From positions 4,270,501-4,334,500 of the forward strand of contig CM044316.1 of assembly GCA_024291935.2 (NCBI GenBank): 64,000 bases of DNA, read 5' to 3'. The notes under the pieces were generated by a model that was given only the letters and a program-made list of their open reading frames with translations, did not search any database and was not told where the DNA came from. Shown here piece by piece: positions 12,965 to 24,700 of this stretch. Both the position numbers and the translations under genes were made by a program. The number at the start of each line of letters is the position of its first letter. Position 1 is the stretch's first letter. Origin of the DNA: Okapia johnstoni. Taxonomy: Eukaryota; Chordata; Mammalia; Artiodactyla; Giraffidae.

Positions 12965-13510
12965 ACAGTTCTGCTCTCTCATCAGTTTGGCCTTTTCTGA
13001 AATTTATATAGGTGGAGTCATTGTATGGTGTTGTATATTGGGCTTCTCTCATTTAGCTGATGGCTTTAAGGTTTGTCCATGTCATGTCCATTGGGGAGTT
13101 CATTTCTTTTTATTTCTAGGTAGTATTTTGTTTCTCTACCAACGGATGGACATTTGGGTTGTTGTCTATTTTTTGAATGTTGTTGTTTAGTCACTAAGTC
13201 CTGTACGACTCTTTGCCACCTCATGGACTGTAGCCCGCCAGGCTTTTCTGTCCATGGGGTTTCCCAGGCAAGAATGCTGGAGTGGGTTGCCATTTTCTTC
13301 TCCAGGGGATCTTCCCGACCCAGGGATCGAACCTGTGTCTCCTGCATTGGCTGGTGGATTCTTTACTGCTGAGCCACCAGCGAAGTAAAGAGTATTTCTG
13401 CTGTGCACATTTATGTATGTTTTTGTGCATTCCTATGTTTTCATTTCTCTTAGGTATTGGAATTGGTGGGTCGCGTGATAACCGTGTTTACCCTTTTAAG
13501 AAACCGCCAG
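12965..13510 (-). mobile_element. L1 relic interrupted by a Bov-tA SINE
   Basis: In reverse complement the flanks read as L1 ORF2/3' sequence ('ccaaatgtccatccgttggt' near 13135-13160). The element is interrupted by Bov-tA at 13181-13386 and resumes up to about 13510. Confidence 0.7.
13181..13386 (-). repeat. Bov-tA SINE
   Basis: Reverse orientation of the ruminant Bov-tA consensus: GTTTAGTCACTAAGTCC at the left, 'ggatcgaacctgtgtctcc' (reverse B box) and the head 'gctgagccaccagcgaag' at the right. It is nearly full length and inserted into an L1 relic. Confidence 0.9.
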
Positions 13511-13733
13511 GGGACTTCCCTGGTGGCTCAGTGGTTAAGAATCTGCCTTACTATGCAGGGGATGTGGATTCAATCCCTGGTCAGGGAACTAAGATTCCAC
13601 ATGCTGTGGAACAGCTAAGCCTGTGTGTCACAAATTCTGAGCCCATGTACCACAGCTAGAGAGTCTGTGCACTACAGCGAAGATTCTGTGTGCTGCAGCT
13701 AGGACCTGACACAGCCAAATTAATTGATATTAA
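13511..13733 (+). repeat. BOV-A2 SINE
   Basis: Full-length looking: GGACTTCCCTGGTGGCTCAG head, GGATTCAATCCCTGGTCAGG, monomer-like repeats, and a 'ttaattgatattaaa' end. It lies immediately beyond the interrupted L1. Confidence 0.9.
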
Positions 13734-14198
13734 ACAGCTGCTGGGCTTTTCTCCAGGGCCTTGTATGCCCCCCCCCCCCGCGAGGGATGCGGGTTCCGAG
13801 GTGTCACCTTTCTTCTTTCAGCTGTCCCAGTAGGCACCTGTGTGGTCTGTGCCGCGCTGCTGAGAAATGGCTTCTCCCGAGCTTGCTGGCCACCTGCAGA
13901 TCTTCTTTTGGGCCTCTGTCTTTAACCTGGTTTCAAGCAAAGGCTGCTTAAATGTTGCATCTCCAAGGGCCCAGCTAGACGGGGCCCCCCAGTGCTGCTC
14001 CTCTAATTCTGTGAACTGCATTCCAGGCAGCAGTCTGATCATGGTTTAGGGGGCAGGACATCTGGTCTTAAGCCTGCCGTGAAGGGAGCCTGGCCCCTGT
14101 CTCAGCAACTCAGTAGCCCTTGCACCTGCAGGGGCTGGAGGACATCCTGTATCTGCCCACCTGGCAGTGAGGTGTGATGTGCTTTCAAAGTGTGGGGT

Positions 14199-14312
14199 GG
14201 GGACTTCCCCAGTGGTCCAGTGGTTAAGACTCCATCTTCCATGCACAGTGCATGGGTTCAATCCTCACTGTAGGGGGCACGGGTCAGGGACTAAGGTCCA
14301 AAAAATAAAATA
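14199..14312 (+). repeat. tRNA-Glu SINE fragment
   Basis: Head GGGGACTTCCCCAGTGGTCC, GGGTTCAATCCTCACTG and an A-rich AAAAAATAAAATAAA tail. Confidence 0.82.
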
Positions 14313-15539
14313 AATCCTTAACATTCTTTCTCAGATTTAAAAAACAATTAAAAAATATTTTCAGTCTTTCTCAAATTAAAAAAAAAAGTGTGGCTGGCTT
14401 CTGGCGTGTCTGATTCCATGGAGGTGAATGCCGGAGCTTGCTGTGACCGCTCAGGTCTGCTCCAGGTGCATGAGTGAAGTCCTTGGAGACTCTTGGCTGA
14501 AAGGCAGGCCCCTGTAAGCCGAGCGGGGTGAGTGTGTGGCCCCCGTGGTCCAAGTTGGCTTAGAGCTGTCTCCCTCACATGTGGACAGCCCTGCCCGGCG
14601 ATCTGACAGGGTCACAGGCACTTAGAGGCCAGCCCGCCCATGGGTTGCTTCTCCCCGCGTGTGTGCAGCTACTCCACCCACCCAGGGCCTGCGGCCGGTC
14701 TGACATTCTGGGTGCAGAGCAGACTGGACCTGGGCTCCAGGTGGGGGAGCCTCCCCTTACGCTAGGGGGTGCTGGGGCGGAGGCCTGAGAGGTGGGCTCT
14801 GTTGGAGATGGGCGAGCCCAAGATCTGGGCTGCCATGTGGAGGAAAGCTGAGGAGAACCACAGGCCCAGAGGCTGATGTGGGCCCTGTGGGTTTGAGGAT
14901 GGAGGGGAGGGGGTTGTCGTGACGAACCAGCACCACCCTGTGGGGTGAGGTCTGCTACACAGAAAATGGGTGCCAAGGGCCCGGGATAAATGAGAAAGAG
15001 AAGTGTGACCCTCCATCTGGATCCATGTTCTTTCTAAAATTCCACCAGAAGGCTGATCTCCGAATAGCTAAAGCTTAAATTAGTATTTTGGTGTATTTTT
15101 TTCCTGTGACATTTGGAAATTCCGCCGCCCCAAGTACAGGGACGAGCTGCTCTGAAGCTGTGACATGGGAGCTGGGCAGGCGCTGGGCTGTGTCCTCTCA
15201 GGCCGTTCGGGTGCGGGGCATCGCCTCATCAGCCTGCCTCCTGGCTGGTGGTGCTCACCTCGCGCAGTTCCGCTCCGCATGGGTTGTCTCTGAGGCAGGA
15301 TGGCCTGGGCTCATGCTGGTTTGTGGGAGGATGGTGAAGGGCTGCACATTGCCTCTCATGTACCTTCAACCCTGGCCCTGGGCCATCTGAGGAGCTCTTA
15401 CCGATCCTTTAAATCCCTGCTCTGGCGACTTTTCCTGTAATTTTCAACATGTGTAGTTTATTCTTTTCACCGCTCCTGAAAACACTATCCTGCCTCTTGT
15501 ATGACTGGGAAGTGAGTCTTTGGATTTCCAGATATCTTT

Positions 15540-15650
15540 TTTTCTTTTCAGACTTTAAACTTTTTATTTAGCCGATTAACAATGTTGTGGTAATTTCAGG
15601 TGGACAGTGAAGGGACTCAGCCATACGTAAACATGTTCCAGATAGCTTCA
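15540..15650 (-). mobile_element. ELL: Ruminant L1 3' UTR fragment next to ELL exon 2
   Basis: It resembles, in reverse orientation, the ruminant L1 3' region ('tttagccgattaacaatgtt' followed by 'aagggactcagccatacg'). It ends about 30 bp before ELL exon 2. Confidence 0.7.
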
Positions 15651-15680
15651 TTGACATTTTCCTGTTTTGCTTTTTTGCAG

Positions 15681-15728
15681 GATTCTGTTTCACTGAGACC
15701 TTCGATCCGATTTCAGGGAAGTCAAGGG
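15681..15728 (+). CDS. ELL: ELL exon 2
   Basis: Sixteen whole codons (about residues 46-61, containing [13 protein letters not shown]). The acceptor is a T-rich tract ending TTTTTTGCAG and the donor is GTGAGT. This is the first ELL exon retained in the human MLL-ELL leukaemia fusion (established knowledge). Confidence 0.95.
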
Positions 15729-18700
15729 GTGAGTCTTTTTTTGGCCTTAATCATACTTATTTAGAATTGTGGCTTGCTGGGCACAGCAGCCCGCTGGGAG
15801 CAGTGTTTTGGCCCCATCCCCCTCTGTGCCAGGCAGGGCCCTCTGCTGAGCCAAGGTCAGCCTCTGGTCATCCCCAGGCTGGCCCCATGGCTGGGGCCAC
15901 AGCAGCAGGCCATCTGTGGGCTGAAGGCAGCTCTTCTGTCCTACAGTTCCTGAGTTTCCCACTTCCTGTCATTGCCATACTCCTGTTCTGACTTGATCTT
16001 TGTGCTGATTGGAAACTATGCCCCCAGAGCCCAAGTGAACCTGGACGTGTGCCTGCCCCCAAGGGTGGGGCACTTCTCTCTGTTGGTGGACCTAGGACCA
16101 CAAGTATTTAACTTTTTAGTACTGGGAAGTATACAAACTCAATACTCCAGTTTTTTCGTGAAAGATATTTGATAATAAATGACCATCTTACAGAAAAATT
16201 GAGGAATAGGAGAAAGGGTGAGTTGTCCATAATCCTTGCCACCTAGGTCCTAGGACCCCCATATCATCCACCCACTAAAGATGCTTTGGAACACTTTAGT
16301 TTTTTCCCAGTCTTTATTGCAAGTCTTTTTTTTTTTTTTTTTTTAAATCTGAAGAGTTGCCACACATGTCTAAGTCAGTTTCCACCTGACAGCCTGCTGG
16401 CTTCTTACAGAATCAGGGAGATCTGTAGGTTTCGCCTCAGGCAGGGTGCTCCAGAGAGATGGAGCCTTGAGGAGATACATGTCTGCAGGTGCAGATTCAG
16501 TGATACTAAGAGATATATTGCAAGATATTGACTCACGGGGTTGCAGGGCTGATGAGTCTGAATTCCGTGGGGCAAGCAGGAGCTGGCCCTGAATTTCCTG
16601 GGCGAGCTTCTTCCTCATCAGGGAAGCCTCAGTTTCCTTCTTAAGGCCTTCCACTGATTGTATGAGGCCTGCCCAGACCTGGTCATGGATTCACCACATC
16701 TGGAGTAGCTGCACAGCACACCCAGGTTACCTTTCATGGAGTCACTAGGGGCTGTGGCCCGGCCAGGGGACACCATCCCACCAAGACCAGTCAAGGTCCG
16801 TGAGATGCCCTTAAAGGCCCCAGGGCACACGCCCTGCCCCATGCCTTCTCTGGGGCTTCCATACCTTCTTTGGCCCTGGCCACCTGCCTCTACTTTATCT
16901 TCCCCTGAGATGTTTCCCCAGGGGGCAGGGCTGGCCTGGGCTTGCTGCCAGACTGGCCCGGTGGCGCCCTCTTGTGGCCCGTGGTCACATTGTGCCCTCA
17001 GCAGCTGTGGGAAGATGAGGAAGCCAGGGTGCAGATTGCTGTTCTTTTATCCACGAGCAATGCTTTCTAGTCAACAAGACACCACTTGGATGCTCCTAGA
17101 AGCGCTGTGAGGGTCTCCTGGGCTTTACACTGTGTTGCCCAAATCCCTGTGCCGAACTTAAGAGCCACATCCATTCAAGATAAGGGTCACTGCCTCTGAG
17201 TTGAGAATTATGCTTTGCCCACATTTTTTTCCTTCTGGGCATGCTCATGTGTAATGGACTTCCTAGAAGGTTCTGAGGGTGTGGAGGCTGTGTGCTGCAG
17301 CCAGGAGTAAGCCAGGCCGTGAGTCTCCACTAAGAGGCTCTTCCCTGACCGTGTGAGGACTGGGGGAGGCCGTGTGGCAAGGGGTTGCTGTTCTTTCCCA
17401 GTTTGCTGTGAAGGACCAGGTGCTAGGTCTGCCCCTCGTGACCTCTGGACCTTGTCCTTCTCCTAGGTATTGATAGAACATGACCATTCCTCCCTGCCAG
17501 GTGTGAGAGGCCTGGCCTGGGGCCAGATGCACAGCAGATGTTGCTGTGGTCAGGCACAACTGCGTGGTCACCCAGAGCAGTGGTGGGAGGAGGCAAGGCC
17601 CTTACTCTCTGCTCCCGATTCTCCTGGTTGTATCCTCCAGCCTCGAGGTTGGAAACAGAGCAGGAGGCAGGCAGGTAGAGTTGGCCCAGCTCATTCAGCA
17701 CTCCTGGTGCCTGTGCTGACTCCCATGTTCTGGACCCCGGGTAGGCTGACAGGGCCTGCTTCTCAGAGGCCCATGAAGCTTGGCGGACTAAAGATTGAGA
17801 CCCTATTTGCGCCTTGGCTCAGGGACCTTGGCCAGGTCGTCTCCTTCTGCCTGCTGGCCTCCCTGCCCAGGAGAGGGGCCGTGCACCTAAGAGCTGGATG
17901 CAGGTTCACATGGCCTTAGAAGGGGGACCTCTTGGTGGCCCAGTGGCTGAGACTCTGCACTCCCAATACAGGGGCCCTGGGTTCCATCCCTGGTCAGGGA
18001 ACTACATCCCACATGCCTCAGCTGAGAGTTTGCATGTCGCAAGTGAAGATCCTGCCTGCCGCAGCACATATCAGAGACCCCAGGTGCCGCAGCTGGGCCT
18101 GTGAGACCCCGCGCAGCCAACAAAATAAACCCTGGCCCAAGGAGAGCCAGAGTCTCCCTGCAGCCCGGAACACGCGCCCTCGGTTCCGGGTGCTCGTCCC
18201 CCCTGATGTGAATGCAGCCCAGCTGGCACAGGGTCTCGGTGTCCCCCAGGTCCGGCCCGGCTGCTTCCCACCCGTGCAGGGAGTGCCACGAGGTCTGGCC
18301 ATGGTGGGGTGTGGCCAGGCCCTGGTGTTGGCTGGTTCCTGGGGGTGACCGTATGGCAGCCTGTAGCACGTCCAGCATTGGGGCATCATCGTCGAAGCAA
18401 AACGCTCCCCTTTGTTCCGTCTGCCGTGTCCGTGTTTGTGTGTTCTCTGCTCTCTCACAGACACTGGGGTGGCTGACCTGGGCCCCTCTGCCATCAGGGC
18501 TCACTTCTGAGCTCTCAATTCCTGACAGCTGGTGAAGCATCAGCCTCCCAAGGGGAAGAGAAAAGCCCCTCACTGGCTGGCCCCACCCCAGAACTCTTCA
18601 GCTGATGAAGAAAGAAAGGGAGGTGGGATTGGTGTCCAGGGCTGGGTAAGGCATTTCTGTATGCTGCAGCGGGAACCCAAAGGCAGTTTCTAGAACGAGG

Positions 18701-21700
18701 TTTGATGGCCCTTGTCAGAGGCCTTGACCAGTGTCTGTCTGCAGTCCAGGAGACGACTCTATGGGAGTCCTTAGGGCCGGGGCCGAGATTGAGCCCAGGG
18801 CTGCTGGTTGCTCCGTGGCGGGAACAACTTGGAAAGCCTGGGAAGTGGTGGACGGGGGGCAGTGTGCGCTCCCTCTTCCGTGTCCACAGTGTGAGGGGGC
18901 AGCTGTCTCAGAAAGGAGTAGGTGCTCAGAAAGCACCTGGGGTTTGGGGTTGAGGAAGCGAGGGCCTTCCAGTGGGCAGAAGAGGCTGCTCTGCTCTTAG
19001 AAGTCCTCTTCAGCTGTTCAGGGCATGTGGTCACTTGTGTCTTACGCTGTGGGACCCCCTGGGCTGTAGCCTGGCAGCTTTTCTGTCGGGGGGATTTCCT
19101 GGGCAAGAATCATGGAATGGGTTGCCATTTCCGCCTCCAGAGGATCTTCCTGACCATGCAGCCGTGCAGTAGTAACTCTTGATCCAAAATATATTTTATG
19201 CTGAGGGTTCCCTGAAAATAAAAATAATAAAGCAAGTGTTCTCTGAAAACCCTCTGGCCAAGTCTGGCTAGGCAGTGTTTGGTTCCTGTGTGCCCCTGTT
19301 TCGTCTTGCTCTCTCCTGGTGAGGATACCAAGTGCTTCCCCCACTGTTTCTTCATGCCCACACCCTGCCCAGGGCTTCCTTTGTTTCTCTGAAGCCCCCT
19401 CTTGCACTGCAGACAGATCAGGCCCCACGTGTGTGGGGTTAGGGCTGCCAGCCTGACTTGGGATGAATTTCAAAGGGGCTTGACTTAAGGACTCCAGCAG
19501 GAACTTGATCTACCCACAGCGGAACCAGCACCCCTTCTTGGGCCTCAGGATTGGATGTCAGCCCCTCAGGTCATCCGGGACGGGACAAGGCTGTTTGCAG
19601 GTCCAGGTCTGCCTGTGCATCTTCGCACTCAGGCACATCCATAAGTCTGTGGCACCTCCCTCTGCCTCCTCATACCAGGAGTTGGGGCTGACATCAGATG
19701 CACTAAACCTGCCCTGCTCAGGCCAGCTGAGGGCCCCGTGGTGTCCCCTAGGGGAGCCAAGACTTGGTCCAGAAGACTGCGAAGTGGAGGCCAAGTTTCA
19801 GAACACGTGTCGAGCTCTCTGCCATCACAGAGAAAGCCAAGCATCCTGGGCCATTCGTGCCCAGCAGGCTGATTTCCCTCACTGGTTCCCAGTGACTGGT
19901 AGCCATTAACCAGCATCATAACAGCCTGTTAACCTGAGGATTCTGTGTGCTCTGGTGCCAGAGAGCTGGGGAGGGGCTGGGGCTTCAGGACTGCTGAGTC
20001 AGGCTCCAAGCAGGCCTTCCCATCCCGCTGTCTTGCTGCCCCAGTGGCTGCACAGACCCTCCTCTGGGCTCTGGGCTGTGCCCCCCACTCGAGGATTTTG
20101 AAAGGGACGATACATACCTGTATGGAAAAGGTCCTCACTGGGCTAAAGGGTCACAGGGAATGGTCCCCCACGCCCCTGCCCAGAGAGAAGCACGGTGGTA
20201 TTGGGACTTAGGCTGTACCCCTCTGCTTTCCTCTCCCCTATGGGGGCTGTGGCAGGCAGTCACGGCAGCCGCTGCCCTCTGAGCAGATGGAGATGGGAAG
20301 ACGTCGCCGGGGGAGGCTGGGTCTCCACCAGAGCCAGCACGTGGTGAGGGAGAGGCTCAGGGTCGGGTGCGGGGAGGGGCCACGTGTGTCAGGGTTCAGG
20401 CTCCGTCAGAAGCACTTTTGATTTTGTTGACGTCATGGTGCAGTCTTCCCGCCACATCCTGGGTAACTGCGTCAGTGTATACCTGCCTGTGGTACCTGTG
20501 GGGGCCTGTCGCGCAGTGACCCTCACAAGCGTCTGGGTGCTGGGTGTCCAGTTACTTCCATAATGGAGAACAAAAGTCACATCTGCACAGGAGTGTGTGC
20601 GGACAGTGCAGGGTGGCTGCCAGTGCTGGACAGTGCGATGCTGCATGTGAACTCCAGTGTGCGTGTTTGTGTGTGTGTGTGTATACACATAGGTGTTTTC
20701 CTGCCCAAGGTGAGTCATAGCATGCAGTCCAGGTTTATTTTCTTTAAATAAACACACTTGCCAAGTGTGAGCTGCCTCGTCCCCTTTTTGATCCTTAAAG
20801 AAACGTGTGTGTTGAGATTAGGGTCTGTGTGGCTGGCCAGGGCTGACCTGGCATTGCCGCCCTGCTGGTCTCACCTGCCACTGGCTGCGTGTCCTGACTG
20901 AGCCCTCCACCAGCTGCTGCATCCACAGGAAGATACTGGAGGGCCAGGAGAGAGCGCTGGACAGATACCAGCTGGGCGAGGCAGGGCCAGCAGGGCGGCC
21001 CTTCTCCTAGGCAGCACTCGTCCTGGGGCGGGGAGCTGGGGGACGGCGTGATCATCAGCCCAAGGTCATCTGCAGTCCCTGGACAGCTGCCGCAGACTGC
21101 TGCTCTCCCCCAGGCCAGGCTCTTCCTGTCCTGAATGGCTGGGCCTGGAAGCCGCTCTGTGATGCCTTGGCTCTCCCTGTGTGAGGAGGGAGCCTCCCCT
21201 TGGAGCAGAGACTGGCGGTGCATGGTGGGGGTTCTGCAGCATTTGGAGCCAATCCTGGGCTGCGTGCCCTCCCAGCTTCCCTCGAGGGTCTCCACACCCC
21301 ACCGAGGACTGGGGCGGGGGAGCTGCTTCTCTCGTTGCAGCCAGAGCTTCGTGTCCTTGATCACACAGAGTCGACTCAGACAGGCCGAGCTGGCTGTGTT
21401 TGCATGTAACAGCCGGGCACGGGGCAGGAGGCCTTCAGCCCAGTGTCGTGTGCTGGCCAGCGCTGACAGGACATGTTGGTGTCCTCACATCACCTCAGAG
21501 GAGACGTCCTCGGCTCGGCTTGCTGAGGTGGCACGACAGCCCAGGGACAGCCTGCTGCCCCTTTCACCCCAGTGCTGCCCCTTCTTGTTGACCATTTGTG
21601 ACTCCTGGTGTGTCTCCCTAACTGTGACAAGCCCCGGTGCTCCAGCCCAGGGAGGACTTTAAGGCTGGTCTCCTCTAGTGACAGGGCTCTGGAGGCCCTT

Positions 21701-24700
21701 CCCAGGCTTGCCCAGGGGCTGGCAGCTGGAGCATGAGGTTTTCCTGTCTGTGTTTCTCAGCAGCTGCTGGCCGTCACCCAGGGTGGGCAGGGGGCCAGAG
21801 GGTCGGCCTGGAATGAAGCAGCCGCTGGGTTTCCTGCCTTGCACTGAGCCCTGCACCTCAGCCAGGACTAGTGCCATCTGTCTGCCTGCTGGCCAGGCTG
21901 TCTGTCTTTCCTCTCTGGCAGCTGTGGCTTTGCCTAGTTAGGCTTTAGGCTACAGCGGTGCTGTCTGCAATCACAGTTAGGTAAACCATGGTGCACACAT
22001 CCCATGTCGTGGTTGACTGGGGCAAGTGCTTCCCATCTGTGAGGCCCTCCCTGCGGGCCTGCCTTCTTCCCAGACACCCAGGTGGAGGGTGGGTCTGGCC
22101 TAGGGGAGGTGGAGAGGGCCTTGCCACGTGGGAGAAGGGGAAGAGTGCACCAGGGTATCTTGGCTGAGCATGCCCGGCCCGCTGCTGACGCCCACCTGTC
22201 TTGCCCCATTTCAGCTTTATGGGTTGTCTCAAGTCCGGTCTGCCCAGCTTGGTGGGGGGACTGAGTCGTGGCCCAGATTGGAGTGGGCCCCTGCCTCTGG
22301 GTGCACTGAGAGCTCGTGCTCCTTAGCCCACAGTGCCATTGCTGCCGACACAGGGAACCGCTCCCCCCCTGCGCTGCTGTGTGGGGACCCAGGACCCACC
22401 AGCAGCCTGGCCATGGCGACAGGCTGGTCTGTCACTGACAGGGAGACAAAGGTGTGTTTCAAGGGGATGTACTCACACATTGCCAGGGATGGGCCAGGAT
22501 CGCGTGCTGGCCCTGCCTGTGGGCCCCCAGTGACACCCTCCCTCTCCATGCAGCACATCTCCATCCCCCAACCTGACTGCCCCACAGAGGCGCGGACATT
22601 CTCCTTCTACCTCTCCAATATCGGCCGTGACAGCCCCCAGGGGAGCTTCGACTGCATCCAGCAGTACGTCTCCAGGTGAGCCCTGCCCAGACTGCCCTAG
22701 CTCTCAAGATGGCCAAGCCTGCTTCCCTTGACCCCCGCCGTGGCGTCCCCCGCCCCGGCCCACCATGCAGATGTTTACCCACCACCTCCAGCCCCAGCTC
22801 TCCTTCTCAGATGCGCTGTCCTGGCTTCTTACAGTGTGTCCAGAGTGCAGGTGTGGGTCCTGGCATGCCTCCTCTTGCCCAGGAACCTGGGTTCTCTTTC
22901 AGGTCAAGATGTGCCTTACAGAAACCCTGTTGCCCAAGTCAGCACCAGACCCCGTTTCCTAGCCTGAAGTGTCAGGGGCAGAGGTCTGTGTAGGCCCTGA
23001 GGCCACCTCTCCCGGTCATCCCAGGAGCTCATCTCACCTTCTGGCCTCTTGTCTCGCAGCCATGGGGATGTCCACCTGGACTGCCTGGGCAGCATCCAGG
23101 ACAAAATCACAGTGTGCGCCACCGACGACTCCTACCAGAAGGCACGGCAGAGCCTGGCGCAGGCTGAGGAGGAGACGCGGAGTCGAGGTGCCATCATCAT
23201 CAAGGCCGGAGGCCGTTACCTGGGTGAGGATCGGGGTCCGGGGCTTCACCTGTGGGGGTCTTGTGCCTGCTGGGCAGCTGTCAGGAGAGCTGGGGAGTCT
23301 CAGGGCCCATCAGGAGCAGGAACAGGAGTGATGGGTTGACAGAGGCCAGGGAAGCTGGGTTAGTGTTGGGTCAGGACAGAAGGTCATTCTTGGGTGGTGT
23401 CCACTGCATTCTGAATCCAGGATGGACTAAAGGGCCTGAGAGTTCCAGGAATTTTGAATCCCAGGGCCCCTTCCCCAGGCTCTAGCCTCAGGTACTTCTG
23501 ACTCTCACCGTGCGTGAAGCCAGAGCTTCAGCCTGTCCTTCAGTGGCCACCCCTGCCCTCACCTGCCCAGGTGTCTCCTTCCTATGGCTGACCTGGCCAG
23601 GGCACAATGCAGATGGCAAGATGCACTCTGCGGCGGGCAGCCTGCTGCTGTGTTGGGGCCAGCAAGGGACCATGGATGGGGTGGAGACATGGAAGGAAAT
23701 GCATTGATCCCTGTTTCCTAGGACCCTCCACCCACTCAGCATCTGCTTGGAAACAATTTCAGTGAAATTGAGACGCTGACCACGTGTCACCAAGTGCGAA
23801 GAGAAGTACTGTTTGTACTGTTTATTTAGAAAGCTCCATCATGCTGCCTCAGTCTTCCCACCTCTGAATGTAGATGGAGTTAAGAGAGTCTAGTGAATTC
23901 ATTGTCAGGCAAGAAAGGCCTGAGAGAGGCACAAAGCAGAGGAGAACCTTGATGGCTTTTGAAGTTTTTTCTTCTTTAAAAAAAAGTCTTTCACATTGCT
24001 CCAAAGAGCACGCAGTCTCCCTTGCTTAGCGGTGGGGTTGGCCCTGAATGAAACCCCAGATGGTGCTGGTCCTGCCTGTCAGCCCGGGGCCTTGGTGGAC
24101 ATGGCATTGTGTGGCCAGGGAGCCTGGGCCCTGGGCTGTCAGCTGCCCAGGAGGTGCTGGCCAGAATCCCAAAGGGCTGCAGCTGCCTGCTCCTGTCTTA
24201 AGATGCGAATATGGACATTTGTACACATTTTAATAAGTTTTGGGTGGGTCTTTCAGCCAGAATGTATCTTACTATTCCACTTAGGATACAGTGAAGGCTT
24301 TTGCATTGGTTTGTGTTCTCTGGCCTCAGAAGCCACAGACGAGCAGTCCTGGCTGTGTCAGGCCTCTCCCTCACCCCATGTCATCAGGGTTCTCTGGGGA
24401 CGAAGTCTGGCCCTGTAGGTTCTAAAAGCACTCCTTCTTGTGTTCATTTGACAAGTCAGAGTTGAGGGATTCATGGAAAAAACAGTTGTCTTGGAGAGGT
24501 TTGTGGCCTAAGGATTTAAGACCTGCACTGACTTCGCTCAGAGGTCCTCCTTCCTGTGGTGGCAGGGGCTTCATTCAAGGTGGAGTTAGTGACTTTGGGT
24601 GGAAGCCCCCTCCCTCGAGAGCACTCCTGGGGGCTCCATGGAGGATCCCCTCGCACTTCTCTATTTGCACCAGGAGTGTGGGAGATAGGCCTGCGGCCCC

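Larger units (their letters stand above)
1..15680 (+). other. ELL: ELL intron 1 (3' part)
   Basis: No coding exon was recognised in this 15.7 kb. It holds SINEs, L1 and BovB copies (listed separately). A moderately AT-rich block at about 8570-9480 looks like old repeat debris of a family I cannot name. The remainder (roughly 430-1080, 4860-8570, 9480-11040, 14320-15540) is unremarkable intronic DNA in which I see no gene. Confidence 0.85.
15729..22553 (+). other. ELL: ELL intron 2
   Basis: 6.8 kb with one BOV-A2 SINE, one Bov-tA fragment, a T19 run and a GT microsatellite. A CTCF-like motif lies at 16964-16980. No further exon is supported. Confidence 0.85.
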
